DNA of 64,000 bases from Sycobia sp. Sy_11. Taxonomy: Eukaryota; Arthropoda; Insecta; Hymenoptera; Epichrysomallidae. Positions within the stretch are counted from its first letter, which is position 1. The number at the start of each line of letters is the position of its first letter. A program made the position numbers and the translations under genes. The notes under the pieces are model-generated. The model did no database searches. It saw only the letters and a program-made list of their open reading frames with translations, and was not told where the DNA came from. The stretch lies in assembly GCA_018907035.1 (NCBI GenBank), contig JACCIC010000039.1, positions 3,123,501 to 3,187,500 on the forward strand, read 5' to 3'. Positions 1-11,105 of the stretch are shown piece by piece.

Positions 1-671
1 TGCAGTGTGGCAGTGGGTTGAAATAAATTTGTTTAATTAGGCATGGAATGAAAATCATATTGAAAATATATGGCTATTGTAAAAATTCAAATTGGACCTT
101 AGACAGTACAATTAGAAGGAAAGATGTTACGTGAAATGCAAAGGCAAAAAGTTGATAGTGGATAGCGAGCTTTATTAGTAGAAAATCATAGAACCGAAGT
201 GAAAATATGCATATATTCACCGAACAACCTATGCGTAGAAATTTTCAATATTGTCGATGATACGTGGCGCATTCTAGGGCCCACGTATAATCGACAATAC
301 TGGCCCATAAGTGAATTAGGAAATCAATTAATTTTATTCACAAAAAATCCAATATATCCAACAATTCGGCTCATCGCCGATCTTTCAAATGAACCGCAGC
401 AAACAATATATCTGTTGAAAAACGTAGTATTATAAATCTATTTACTACGATTAGTAAACCGAGAATGAGAATTGCGATTTGAAAAGTTTGATCCAGCTCT
501 TTGAGTAACCTATCCTTTCGCATTTCCTTGCGTGTAGTTATATGATTGAAATATGTGGACAGATTATAGAAATTTTCTAAAATATAAGTATCAATATCGC
601 GTTATTAATATTTTTTTCTCTCCTCATTGATTTTCTCTCTTTCTTTCTCTATTTCTCAATTTAATATACAG
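1..671. other. AT-rich flank with one coding-like open stretch
   Basis: AT-rich DNA without a recognisable gene. An open frame on the plus strand runs from about 178 to a stop at 433-435. It contains VEIFNIVDDTW, which loosely recalls the start of a Kelch blade, but the double glycine is missing and stops lie just upstream. A pyrimidine-rich tract at 612-660 leads into a CAG acceptor at 669-671. Confidence 0.4.
199..435 (+). pseudogene. Possible decayed coding fragment, faintly Kelch-like
   Basis: This plus-strand open frame has no ATG. The sense stretch begins after an in-frame TAG near 175 and runs to TAA at 433-435, about 85 codons. Amino acid composition is mixed and not repeat-derived. 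The segment VEIFNIVDDTWRILGP resembles the VEVYDP-x-TDTW stretch of Kelch repeats, a family of beta-propeller adaptor proteins, but no glycine pair follows. Upstream frames are broken by several stops. It could be the remnant of a BTB-Kelch gene or a chance open frame; I favour chance or decay over a live gene. Nothing around it suggests a promoter. Confidence 0.15.
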
Positions 672-719
672 TACCACATTACTCATGAAGCCAATGATAA
701 AGAGCCAAAAGAAGTAAAA
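672..719 (+). CDS. Candidate small internal exon (YHITHEANDKEPKEVK)
   Basis: The preceding 60 bases are rich in T and C and end in ATATACAG, a good 3' splice site. The 48-bp segment is open in one frame as YHITHEANDKEPKEVK and is followed by AAAA|GTAAGA, a good 5' splice site. Length is 16 codons, phase 0 at both ends, so it would be a cassette-type exon. The peptide is charged and hydrophilic, with no family recognised. The sequence is AT-rich and the exon is short, so chance is a serious alternative. No partner exon was identified within 10 kb downstream. Confidence 0.25.
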
Positions 720-908
720 GTAAGAATAAGGAAAAAATCGGTAAATTTTTAGCCGGGAGAACCTCAAATATGAAAGATATACAAGCGACGTTTACGATAT
801 CCAGAGAAGTAATTAGTAACCACAGTCTACGTATACGTAAGTGCGCCTCGGCAGCAACAACGTATAATTACACGTGGGTCGCGGGAAATCGGTATATATC
901 GGTATGTA

Positions 909-914
<6 letters not shown>

Positions 915-950
<36 letters not shown>
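915..950. repeat. (TA)n microsatellite
   Basis: Near-pure TA run after a TATG interruption; the YIYIYI open frames across it are artefacts. Confidence 0.95.
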
Positions 951-953
<3 letters not shown>

Positions 954-959
954 ACACAC

Positions 960-1262
960 TATACGTGCAGGAGGAGCAGCGGCAACGGCGGCTCATTGGC
1001 GCGATCGATCAAACGATCAGATCGCGCAGCAGCGCGCGAGGGCCATTGGAGCGCGCGCGCGCACGTAGCGGCGGCATCGGCAATTCCGAAAGTGTCGAAA
1101 CCTACCCACCCGCCAGCTCCCCCACCCTCTCGCCGTCGGCCGCGCAGCGGCGATCGTTCGAGATCTCCGCGGTTGTTCTCGTCAGCACGCGCGCTCCCGC
1201 ATGGGCCCCGATCTTTGGGCTCGATCCTGGCAGGCCACGAAACGAGAACGGGTGGACGCTGA
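960..1262. promoter_or_regulatory. CpG-rich island with two inverted CCAAT motifs
   Basis: GC-rich, CpG-dense block between a TA run and a GT run. ATTGG occurs at 995-999 and 1045-1049, i.e. CCAAT on the minus strand twice, 50 bp apart. Open frames here are low-complexity and arginine/serine-rich, as expected of GC-rich non-coding DNA. It could be a promoter or enhancer island; no TATA box lies in it. Confidence 0.3.
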
Positions 1263-1269
1263 TTAGACC

Positions 1270-1272
<3 letters not shown>

Positions 1273-1304
<32 letters not shown>
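1273..1304. repeat. (TG)n microsatellite
   Basis: Sixteen uninterrupted TG units. Confidence 0.97.
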
Positions 1305-1306
<2 letters not shown>

Positions 1307-1498
1307 AGAAGAGAAAGAAAAAGCGTGAAAAAATAGGTATTCGCAATAGTCCCTTACGATTAATTAGGTAAACGATGTATCTAGCCAGTGGCGCTGCCGA
1401 TCTTTTTTCATCTCTCCGTTGCGCGTCGTTTTGAAACGTATACCGCGCTGCGTTTAGTAACAAGGTCGCGAAATCTATAGATTGTGGTCTTCTTTTAC

Positions 1499-1560
1499 AT
1501 ACGCTCGCGCGCGCGCACGCGCGAGCGTATATAAAAGTGAAGTAATAGCTAGCCAGTCTA
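1499..1560 (+). promoter_or_regulatory. Putative core promoter: palindrome, TATA box, Inr-like
   Basis: A perfect inverted repeat with 13-bp arms (ATACGCTCGCGCG) and a 6-base loop spans 1499-1530. Its right arm runs into TATATAAAAG at 1528-1537, a near-consensus TATA box. CCAGTC at 1553-1558, with its A about 27 bp downstream of the first T of the TATA box, resembles the arthropod initiator TCAGTY. No clear downstream reading frame begins here, so it could drive a non-coding RNA or a 5'UTR exon. The alternative is chance in a TA- and CG-rich region. Confidence 0.35.
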
Positions 1561-1652
1561 GTGGGAGAAGGGACTCATCTCTATAGTCAAGGCAGATCGG
1601 TCGAACGATAATCGTATCATAATTCAGGGAGCGCGCGCGATACACGGGCATA

Positions 1653-1655
<3 letters not shown>

Positions 1656-1697
<42 letters not shown>
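1656..1697. repeat. (TA)n microsatellite
   Basis: About 21 TA units. Confidence 0.96.
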
Positions 1698-1699
<2 letters not shown>

Positions 1700-1739
1700 A
1701 CATCCATTTCTGGTAAATAGCTTAGTCTCAGCGTTAGAA

Positions 1740-1790
1740 GAGATCGGTATGAGAATTTTTGCCCGATAATGCGAGCGCCGTTGCTACTGC
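1740..1790. repeat. Dispersed repeat, copy A (followed by CTG run)
   Basis: Matches 31730-31780 at 46 of 51 positions in the same orientation (GAGATCGGTATG, then TTTTTGCCCGA, then AATGCGAGCG). It is followed by a short (CTG)n run at 1788-1804 and then a TA run. This is probably part of an interspersed repeat family; its limits are unknown. Confidence 0.7.
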
Positions 1791-1825
1791 TGCTGCTGCT
1801 GCTGTTTCACGAAATCGGTTGAGCA

Positions 1826-1827
<2 letters not shown>

Positions 1828-1870
<43 letters not shown>
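1828..1870. repeat. (TA)n microsatellite
   Basis: About 21 TA units directly after the CTG run. Confidence 0.96.
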
Positions 1871-1875
<5 letters not shown>

Positions 1876-2160
1876 TAGAGTCTCACTAGAAAATCGGCAC
1901 GTGAGACTTATAATGCTTTTAATTATTTTAAGCCCTCCCCACCCCCTATATCGTTAAACAGATCGTTATAACCGAGCTCGATTATGAATACTTCGAAAGT
2001 ATCAAGCTATAGTAATGGCAAGATTAATATAGTTGTATGCCCCGTTTTATAGTCTCGAACTTTGTCCGTATACTCTCTCACGCTCTCTCTCTTTCTCTGG
2101 TCCCATTAAAAAAAAGCTCCTATTTACGAATATATTTAGCATAGGGTGGTTCTGTGAAAA
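1871..2160. other. Unassigned AT-rich spacer
   Basis: No open frame, RNA gene or repeat was recognised apart from a short CT-rich patch at 2074-2100. Confidence 0.5.
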
Positions 2161-3400
2161 AGGCAAAAATTAATGCGAAGCGATAGTCCGCGAAAAGCCT
2201 GCACACTGCTCCCGAGCATTCCCCCCCTCTCCCTCTCCTATCATATAATAGAATTGCGCGATCGGATCGGTCGTGTTGTGTACGCAGAGGAATTCGCCGG
2301 GAGACGGCGATAAACAGCACGGCACTGCCGGCCTCGTAAAGCCTGGAAAACAAAAAACGCGCTCTACAAACCCATTGTGGAAAATGAGAGGTAATGCGCG
2401 GCGCTCTGTACGGGAGTACAGCAACACGCGGACGCACATACACAGACGTATGCACGAACGTGCATAAATTATACGCATCCTAAGCAGTAATAACAGGAAT
2501 GGAGCTGGTCTCTGTCCCCTTCCCCCGCCGTTCGCTCGCTCTCTCTCTCTCTCTCACTCTTTTTCCACGCTCCCGGGTCATACATACGGGCGGATTTTTC
2601 CTTCTTACCCCCTCACCCCCCCCGCCCTCTTCGTTCGACCCCCGCGCGGATCGCGCGAGAGAGGCGCAAAGAATCTCGCCTATGCGACGGGCCTTTGTCG
2701 CCGCGCGCCGAGCGCTCCGCGCCGATCGGACGAACGGGCGATAACTCCCGCTGCACCGCGCGCGCCCCGTTTGCATAATCGAACAATTCAATTCGCCCGG
2801 GTTGGCGGAGGGCGAGGGGGAGGGGGCGAGTGGCGCACCAGCAGCACACAGCCTGGGCCCCTGCGCCGAGAGGATTCTGCGAGTCCCCCCTTTCCCTCTT
2901 CACGGTCTTTCTGGCTCTCCATCCCGCCCTCCTTCGCCCCGTCGTCCGATGCTCTCGCGCGTATATAGTCTCGTTTACAATTGTCGACTCTTTTCCCTAT
3001 GTGTGTGTGCGCGCGCGTGTGTGTGTATGTGGGTGGGTGGGTGCGTGAATGTGCTGACTGTCCTCGCGCGTGCTCACTTTTATTCGATTATTCCCCTTTT
3101 CTTCCATACGATTATCTCCCTCTCTACGCCTCCTCTCTCACTCTCTCTCTCTCTCTCCGCAAGAAAGTTTATTGGGCATTACGGGCCGTGTGAGGGGGGT
3201 GGGGGAGGGATGGAACGCATTTTTGCCACGGTCAGAGCTTAAAACTTTGTATACGGCAAGCATTATACTGACGTCGTCGATATAATATAACACTTTCTCG
3301 CGCTGCGTCGTGTAATTTTTCCCCTTTTTTGTAACGGGAGAGCGGGCTCGACGAGGGGGAGGGGGGCGTGGGAGGAGGCATGCGCACCGCAATCACAGCG
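2160..3400. promoter_or_regulatory. Extended CpG-rich, purine/pyrimidine-skewed island
   Basis: GC-rich block with overlapping arginine- and proline-rich open frames on all strands, typical of non-coding GC-rich DNA. It contains a CT run (2538-2556), GT/CG alternation (3001-3035) and another CT run (3129-3158). G-rich strings at 2810-2828, 3194-3209 and 3355-3372 could form G-quadruplexes. This is a regulatory or 5'UTR-type island by composition only. Confidence 0.3.
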
Positions 3401-4620
3401 GACGACATATAGAGTATATATCGGGGAAATCTCAAGGCGGCTGTCGGAATTAATAGTTTGTATCCTGACGAACTGATGTCAATTAAGCAATGAAGAAGAC
3501 GCGAACGATTGTAAACTTGATATATGTAAAATAATTTGTACAGGTTCACTTGTATAACATGATTATTAAAGATTAGGGTAGCCGCTAATACAGATCTTTT
3601 ATATTCTTTCGAATTTGCGTTCGGAACAGTGTAAAAATTGAAGACTAGATTAATTTTTAATTGATCTATAAGGATCGCGTATATATGATTTGAAAGTATT
3701 AAACAATATATATTAATTATTTATGAAATGACCGCATTTATGTTAATTTATATATATAACTGGATATCTCCGTTTAATTTATTAATTCAACGCTAAAAAT
3801 TCATTATCTTAAATTACTTATATAAGAATATGTGTAAACGTTATAGTAGGCTAATACTTCGTGATACATATGGAGTATGAATAAATAGTGCCAACTCAAA
3901 AACATTGTAACTCCTATAATTGTTCATCTATAATTAAGATTGCAAAACGCTCGGAGCAGACCTTAAAGAACGCATAGGACCATTGTCACTGCATTGTCAT
4001 ACGAGTGCTAGTGCTGCCGATGTCAGGATTACGCGATAAGTCAGTCCGATCGTTAATTACACCGTGCGAAGATGCGAGTTTCGAGAATGACGGGGGCACC
4101 GTAGACTTTTCAATGAGAACCGAATGGGCGTTTTTTTTTTTTTTTTATTTGTCGTCGAACGATACATTTCATATAAGCGAGGCAGACTTTCACGCTGGTT
4201 TTTCGCACGCGTCTATGTAACGCGCGAGGTCCTTGAAACGTTAAAGGCACGCCCTGTGTCTCGTAATCGTTTTATCTTCTATCGAAATTCTAACAGTACG
4301 CGCTCGGGGAGAATCGTATCGAGATATTTTTCATAAAATAATTGAATTATATGCTTTGTGAGCAGATTAATTTTTGTAAGGAAATTATTCTCTGCTTCAT
4401 GACTAATGATAAGAATAATGCACTTAATAGCAATGGAAAATGTTACGAAGTAAAAATTATTCGTACCAAATGCGTCGAAACATTATCTATTCAGAATATG
4501 TGTGTGTGTGTGTGTGTGTGCAAAAAGCAATATCTAATAATTTACTTGTTAATCGAATTAATCAAATTAGACGGTTTTATTTCGCTTTAAAGCTGAACAA
4601 AATTTCATAATTCAATCCCC
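3400..4620. other. AT-rich spacer, no gene seen
   Basis: Short open frames only. It includes a 16-T run at 4131-4146 and a (TG)n run at 4499-4520. No splice-bounded open segment was found. Confidence 0.5.
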
Positions 4621-5760
4621 TTGATCGCGGCTCGATTCGCCGCCCATTTCGCCTCGATCGTCGATTTATGCCGTCGTGAAAAAAATATGACGGAATAAGC
4701 GTTTATTATCTAACGATGCGACAATACATTGGTATGGCTCGTGCAAAATCTTGCCTTCTGACGTCGCAAGAAACGCCCCGCCTCCCCTCCCCTCCGCGCG
4801 TACTCCGCGCACGGCAATTTTCCTCTTTTCCATGCTGTATCGTTATTTTCTCGATCTCGCTCATTTATACGTACATGCGGACATACATACACACATACAT
4901 ATACAAATGCATATATATATATATATATATATCCGAGTCTGTATCTATATTACTGCCCTGCGCTCGCGCGGCTTATCGCGCCGGGCAGCGACGTGTCGCT
5001 GCCCGTGCTATATAACGCCGACCGCGGCGCCCCGACAATGCAATCGCGCGGCCTTTCTTCTCTTCGAATTTCGAGTCGTCGCTCGCCGGCCCCATTGTCT
5101 TTTCCGCGAAAGAATTCGTAATCGCTCGTTCAAGGCACGGGGATGGAAGAGGGGGTCGAGGGGGGGGCGGCTCGGTTGGGGAGTGCAAAAAAAACAACCA
5201 ACCCCACTCTCCCACCTACGTTCGTATACGAGATAGATCGAGAGGGAGTGGGAGAGCGAGAGAGAGAGAGAGAGAGAGAGAGCGGGAGGAATCTCGAACC
5301 CTAACTCCTGGATTTGAATTCATTGGCCGGCGGCGTTCCTGACAGTTTTGCTCTTATATGTGTGTGTGTGTGTGCGTGTCTGTTAAAGACTGAAAATATG
5401 TTCTACAATACTATATTACGAACGATATAGCTGTACACAAAATCAGAATGGGAAGTACGCGCTTTCTTTACCGCGCTCGAGGAAACATGCTTCCGGGGCG
5501 GGGGGGAGGGGCGTAGGTGAGTTTCGGGACGTTCGGTAGCGAATCATCGTCAGTCGAATCAGCCCGCCTCGTATTTGCGCACCGACAATTCCCGCTTTCG
5601 TCGAGCGGGAGCTCAAAGCGTCATTGGATTCCTCGGTTTTCACGGTGGCTCCGCCATGCTCGGCGGCGTTTCGATGCGACTGCCGCCTGAAAACGGATCG
5701 ATCGGGAAAAATCCGGCGAGCTTTTTTTAGGCCGCGAGCCGTGACGGAGTCGTTTGTTCA
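4620..5760. promoter_or_regulatory. CpG-rich island with perfect palindrome and G4 motif
   Basis: GC-rich block. An 11-bp perfect inverted repeat around a 2-base loop lies at 4982-5005. A four-run G-quadruplex motif lies at 5139-5181. Inverted arms TCCCGCT/AGCGGGA lie at 5590-5610. Microsatellites: TA at 4911-4932, GA at 5259-5282, TG at 5358-5374. Open frames are low-complexity. Confidence 0.3.
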
Positions 5761-5854
5761 TTTACCAAGATCGCTTATCCCGGCCCGCGTTGCGTTCGGC
5801 AACTTTCGGCACGGACTTTTTCGCTTAACACGAATCATAGGAAAATGTATCAGT

Positions 5855-5859
<5 letters not shown>

Positions 5860-5906
<47 letters not shown>

Positions 5907-5910
5907 GTCT
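5860..5910. repeat. (CT)n microsatellite
   Basis: CT run grading into GTCTCT units; source of a long spurious SLSLSL frame. Confidence 0.96.
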
Positions 5911-5959
5911 CTACTGCTGTCAGTCACCTCGCGTAACAGTATTGTACCGTTCAGAACGC

Positions 5960-6520
5960 TCTTACAACATTGCTTAATCGATAAAAATCATCTTTGTATT
6001 ACTAACGTCACCGTTTTACCATAATTTGAGTTGCTTTGTGTCCTGAATACAGAAATTGGCGGAAAAATACGATAATAATATTTTTTCTTATACATTTAAT
6101 ACAATACTTTTACATTTCGTAGTATAATGCTTATTTTCGACATTTGATAGAGGCATCGAGCTCCTCGTTCAAAATACACGTCGTTTCTTCATCGACTGGC
6201 CCATACACATCCATATATAGCTGTATGATGGTAATTCTAATAAACACGCAATTTGATTGAAATGCCATAATATCGGACAGGCCTTACAATCGGGTCTTTG
6301 TGATGCGCTTTAAAAAAGAAGATGGGTATATGAAGGAAAGCGCCGCTTTCCAGTGCGCTGCTCCGTTCTCCCGGCGATTTTTCGCCATCGGGATCGCGCG
6401 CGCCTCTGTTATTTCATGACTGGGCATATTTAAGTAACGAGCGCTAACACACTTGTTCAATAATCCTCGCTATCCTCGATCGCGCGAGCGCGCGCGCGCC
6501 TAAGGGAAATACCATCCATG
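5960..6520. other. Spacer with a perfect palindrome
   Basis: No gene seen. GGAAAGCG and CGCTTTCC flank a single C at 6335-6351. The block ends in a CG-alternating stretch (6480-6499). Confidence 0.5.
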
Positions 6521-6521
6521 T

Positions 6522-6598
<77 letters not shown>
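6522..6598. repeat. (TA)n microsatellite, interrupted by TACA
   Basis: 77 bp of TA with two TACATA interruptions. Confidence 0.96.
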
Positions 6599-6602
<4 letters not shown>

Positions 6603-6726
6603 GGCACGAGACGCGCGCCGCTTGTTAATCCCGCCCACGCTGCTCGACGCGCAACTATTTCGCATCAAGTTATGCAGCATATAGAGTTGCGCGCATCTTC
6701 GTGTAAAACTTTAGGTCTGCAGCACC

Positions 6727-6729
<3 letters not shown>

Positions 6730-6774
<45 letters not shown>

Positions 6775-6784
6775 CAGAGAGAGA
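6730..6784. repeat. (GA)n microsatellite
   Basis: GA run ending in GACAGAGACAGA. Confidence 0.96.
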
Positions 6785-7480
6785 GGTTGTAATAAGCGAT
6801 CGTGGAACGAAAGATTCCTATAAGAATGGTCTGTGTAGCGTTCTCAACATTTTCAATTTCATCCTTAAGTTATTCATTTTATAGTTTTGAACGGGCCGTC
6901 TTCGATGTCGGTTTTCAGTATTCTGGCTTATTTAAATACGTTTTTTTTTACGTATAAGATACATTTAAGACGTGTAAAAAATAGTAAATTTTATTTGAGC
7001 CCATTTTACATCGCCTGTAAATTCCGAAGGCAGACACGTATCGAGCGGTGTTGATATATTCGAAATGGTTTTTAAAATTTTATTTACAATTGTTGGATGC
7101 GCAATTGCACGCATAATATTCTCATTTTCATAGCGTTTGATGATCGTACTTGAGACAGTCATGAACATAAACAAGTATAGGATAATAATTAACTAGAATA
7201 ATAATATTTCTAATAGCTTAAATCTTATCGTAGAATCTTCCATAAAAACATACATGTCGATTGTTTTTCAATTGTTAGAAAAAAATCAGTCAACGGTTCA
7301 TCAAGAATTTTACAATAAAAATTTGTCAGTCGTACATTACAATTATTTACATAATTTTCCTGTACATGTAGACGAATAATGTTCATAGAAAAAGTTTTAT
7401 CCAACATCTTTTAACATTCATTGATAAGTGCATTGATCTAAAATTCTGTTATTTTTTTCCTTTGTCAGAAGCGATAACAG
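6785..7480. other. AT-rich spacer, no gene seen
   Basis: Only AT-biased short open frames. No splice pair or repeat recognised. Confidence 0.5.
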
Positions 7481-7659
7481 TCTTTGGCTGTTTTGCGAAA
7501 TTATGCCGTTGGTACTGTAGTCTGGCAAAAATCGTTAGTCGCGTCCAGTTCGACAATCGATATTGATCACTTGATGAGGCCGAGTACGAAAAATTTATCC
7601 CCGCCAACGACGGTACTGACAGGACGGTTAACGAACAGCGATGAATATTCAAATGTTAC

Positions 7660-7800
7660 GCGAAAAATACACATCTCATCGTCCCTTCAATGGACGTGCC
7701 CGCGTACGTTTCCACGAGGATCAAGATCATCAGCGAGGATTTGGTCATCACACACTCCTTGCAGCCATCTTTCGAAAAGTGTTCGTCTATATCGGCTCTT
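7660..7800. CDS. Coding-like patch, strand uncertain
   Basis: A GC-richer 140-bp patch beside a TA run shows strong period-3 composition. On the plus strand the frame from 7690 reads MDVPAYVSTRIKIISEDL with G or C in most third positions. On the minus strand the overlapping frame reads DEHFSKDGCKECVMTKSS and reaches TAA near 7662. The two frames share the same wobble column, so composition cannot decide the strand. Splice sites are weak on both strands (no good pyrimidine tract). It may be an exon fragment or chance. No family is recognised. Confidence 0.2.
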
Positions 7801-7817
7801 ACGTATCTATCATTGTT

Positions 7818-7819
<2 letters not shown>

Positions 7820-7875
<56 letters not shown>
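7820..7875. repeat. (TA)n microsatellite
   Basis: About 28 TA units. Confidence 0.97.
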
Positions 7876-7878
<3 letters not shown>

Positions 7879-8038
7879 GTACCTATATACAAGAGTCGGA
7901 ATAAAGTTATTTCCTCTATATATATTTTTTTTCCCGTACAATCGAATTCGAGGAGAGGGTGGGATTCGATAGGGAGCTTGAAATATTCCCGATAAAGTCC
8001 CTGTCCAAGTTGTTTCGCACAATGCTGCATATACTGTC

Positions 8039-8041
<3 letters not shown>

Positions 8042-8079
<38 letters not shown>

Positions 8080-8082
8080 TCT
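8042..8082. repeat. (CT)n microsatellite
   Basis: CT run with one CCC interruption. Confidence 0.96.
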
Positions 8083-8248
8083 GCAACGCGTATTATGCAG
8101 TTTATTGTTTTACGAAAGAAAAGGTACGGAAACTTATATCAGACATAGCTCCTGTATACTCTGCATCGGAAATAAATCCGTAAAGTTTCTAAATTTCTTT
8201 TTTTTTTCTTCTTTTCCTTCTTGAAATGACAATTTATGATCGAAATCG

Positions 8249-8251
<3 letters not shown>

Positions 8252-8310
<59 letters not shown>

Positions 8311-8311
8311 A
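8252..8311. repeat. (TA)n microsatellite
   Basis: Long TA run with a TATG interruption. Confidence 0.96.
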
Positions 8312-8371
8312 TTATAATTTACAATCCTTTTAATAAGCGCGCGGCAATTTAAATATTTAACGGACGCTCTT

Positions 8372-8398
8372 ATATATATATATATAATATATATATAA
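8372..8398. repeat. Short (TA)n microsatellite
   Basis: TA run interrupted by one AA. Confidence 0.9.
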
Positions 8399-8587
8399 AT
8401 ATCTCGTTAGAACCATACTGCAGATTATTTTCAAATAGTTTTCTAGATCTTCGACGGCGAACTACTCCTTATATTATTACCGGCGGCATTTCTTACATTT
8501 TCTCGAATGTATATCAATGGGCGCGGCCACATCCCAAAGATAAGTATGTCATATTCCCCGCGCGTGTTTTTGTAATTAACATTCCGC

Positions 8588-8590
<3 letters not shown>

Positions 8591-8633
<43 letters not shown>
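8591..8633. repeat. (AT)n microsatellite
   Basis: About 21 AT units. Confidence 0.96.
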
Positions 8634-8636
<3 letters not shown>

Positions 8637-8639
8637 GCA

Positions 8640-9207
8640 ATGTTACAAAATAGTTTAAAAAAAATAATACTGCTAATCTCTAATTTGAAATTCTACTCGC
8701 GCGCTGCAAGATGTTTATTGGTTTCAATGATTTGGTCGAGAGAGAATTCATTTCTTCTTTTCTTTTTTCTTTTTTTTTTTTTGTTTTGCTAATCGTAGAT
8801 AAACATTTCACATATAGCATATTTTACCCTTTCTAGAATTCATTATATTTATTTATTTATTTATTCATAAAGGCATTCATTATGGAGGTTATGAATCGGC
8901 ATAAAAACATTATCGCTGGATTTATCAGAAACGTTCATAATAAGAAGCTTCAAACGATCGTCAATCTGTGTGTAAAAGTTAACGAAAAATGTCGCGAATT
9001 CATATGCAATCAATAATTTCACGCTCGACTGTATCTATCCATCAGATATATACTTAAACTATTTGCAATTTTTTGTTTCTTTTTTATTATTCTTTAAATT
9101 GAAATAACGAGGACAAAATGATATTCCTTTCGACATGAATAGAATGGAACGATCGACCGAAATCCATCGTTTATATCGATCGCTTATCTCGAGGCAAAAG
9201 TACACGT

Positions 9208-9210
<3 letters not shown>
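8640..9210. other. AT-rich spacer
   Basis: Contains a T-rich tract (8755-8782) and a short ATTT run (8848-8870). No gene seen. Confidence 0.5.

Positions 9211-9212
<2 letters not shown>

Positions 9213-9259
<47 letters not shown>
9213..9259. repeat. (TA)n microsatellite
   Basis: About 23 TA units. Confidence 0.96.
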
Positions 9260-9263
<4 letters not shown>

Positions 9264-10320
9264 AGCTAATTATACACCGGGGACCTTACGGGCGAAGACA
9301 ATTTTTGTCCCAAGCGAGCGTTACGTTTGACAAGTACGCGGCCACGACAGTCTGTAAAAATAAACATTCAAATCGCGTGGATTACCTTCCCGGCCTGCTT
9401 GGGGATACATAACGGTCCGATTATTTCGCTCGATCGCCGGCAAACGCGAAGGAGCATGAAAGAGATTTCGCCCCCTCCCCCTACGGTAATGTCTGTGCCC
9501 GACTACGCAGTGTACGATATATAGTATACTTTCGAAACGGCGCTTAAGTATAGATCGCTGGAAGCCATTCGCGTAACTATGAATTTCCTATGTCATGCAT
9601 CGGAATCGGTACGGATTGTGAAAATAGTCCTAGACGTGTGGGACAGAGACGAATTTTCGGAGATGTGTCTGCGATGTAACCATTTAATGATCGTGCATAA
9701 TCGTTATTATCAAAATGTCGATCAATTTGTTATGTTTGGATAAAATATATATTATACCCATAAAATAATACCCATGTAAGAAAATCTTTCGAAAATCTTT
9801 AGAAATTTTTCGTTTTACATATGTAGGTATCATTTAAAAACTGCGCAATTTAAGATTTTCCGCGCATGGGCACACTTAACACTTTTTTTTTTACGTAAAA
9901 TATTATCGCCTTTTAAAATCCGGCATAAAAGTGCTTCCGTTGAAAAACAAATACTTTGACCCTCCAATAACTTCGAAAATAGCTTTCAAGGTCAATGTCA
10001 GTGGTACCATTACATGACTCCTTCACAATGTGGCAATTTTTTCTGGAAATTTGTTTCGTACATGTGGTCGGTTAAAGAAAAAAATCCACTAAAGAATGTC
10101 ATATTTTCTCTTAAACTCCTCTCAGACAATGACTATACGACAATATATTATTTTTAATTATAATATGCAACGGAACAAAAATAGTATTTATTATATCGTT
10201 ACGTTGTTAAGTTCGCAAAAAACAATTCAAGGCTCTAAATAGATTTTACAAGATTTTCTTAGTATGTTTAACCGAATTATAAATCTATAAATTTTAGTTT
10301 ATTTATTAAGAAAATCCAAT
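9260..10320. other. Spacer; possible old repeat around 9955-10070
   Basis: No gene is supported. The stretch at 9955-10070 contains TTTGACC, TTCGAAAATAGC and a perfect TCAAGGTCA (9986-9994). Its style recalls interspersed repeat ends in insect genomes, but I cannot name the family. Confidence 0.35.
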
Positions 10321-10322
10321 TC

Positions 10323-10323
<1 letters not shown>

Positions 10324-10385
<62 letters not shown>

Positions 10386-10394
10386 TAATAATAT
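10324..10394. repeat. (TAA)n microsatellite
   Basis: About 21 TAA units, the only long trinucleotide run in the window. Confidence 0.97.
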
Positions 10395-10759
10395 GAGTAA
10401 TGTATTCTAGGAAACTTTTATTTAAATTAAAATAGTAAAATTCTGCTTCCCATAATATCATATCTAACGTCTGCATATAGATCACAATTTCCCTCCAATA
10501 ACTGAACATAATTGATTAGAATGTATAGCACTTGTATCATAGTACTTCTCTTTTTATCACAGTACAAGCTCGACAAAATTAACAGAAACGAAGATTTCAG
10601 TATGTACTATAAATACGTAGGACGTATTACATATACGTGTAATATATATATATATATGTATGTGCACCAACCCGTGCCTACATAGCATAATCGAAAGTTC
10701 CCTCTCTCGGGCATGAAAATACCGAGCGCGCTTCGTCTCTCTAACCCTGTCCCCTTCCA

Positions 10760-11030
10760 TACCTCCTCGTCCTCTTATTTACGGGCGCGCGCGCGCCAGC
10801 CTCACCTTGGGACGATCGTTCTTTTCTCGCGTGCCAGGAGGCAGCGGCAGCGCGCGCGCGCGCGCTCTCCTTATTTTTTCCCCGCGTACTACCCCCGCCC
10901 CGCCCTCCGTGGGTTTTCGAAGACGCGGCCTTTTATGCACGTACTACGCGCGCCCGCGCTCTTTTGTTCTCGCGGCTAATAATATAATCCGCGGGAGCTC
11001 GCGGAGTAATTGAATCGCGAGTTTTCGACG
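10760..11030. promoter_or_regulatory. CpG-rich island
   Basis: Short GC island with CG alternation at 10784-10797 and 10850-10866, bounded downstream by a TA run. Open frames are arginine/proline-rich and not convincing. Confidence 0.3.
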
Positions 11031-11060
11031 TTGTTGTTGTGTGTGTATATTATGTATATC

Positions 11061-11063
<3 letters not shown>

Positions 11064-11103
<40 letters not shown>
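11064..11103. repeat. (TA)n microsatellite
   Basis: About 20 TA units. Confidence 0.96.

Positions 11104-11105
<2 letters not shown>

Noticed and set aside
1788..1804. Expandable CTG repeat
   Set aside because: Only about five units, and part of a dispersed repeat rather than a gene.
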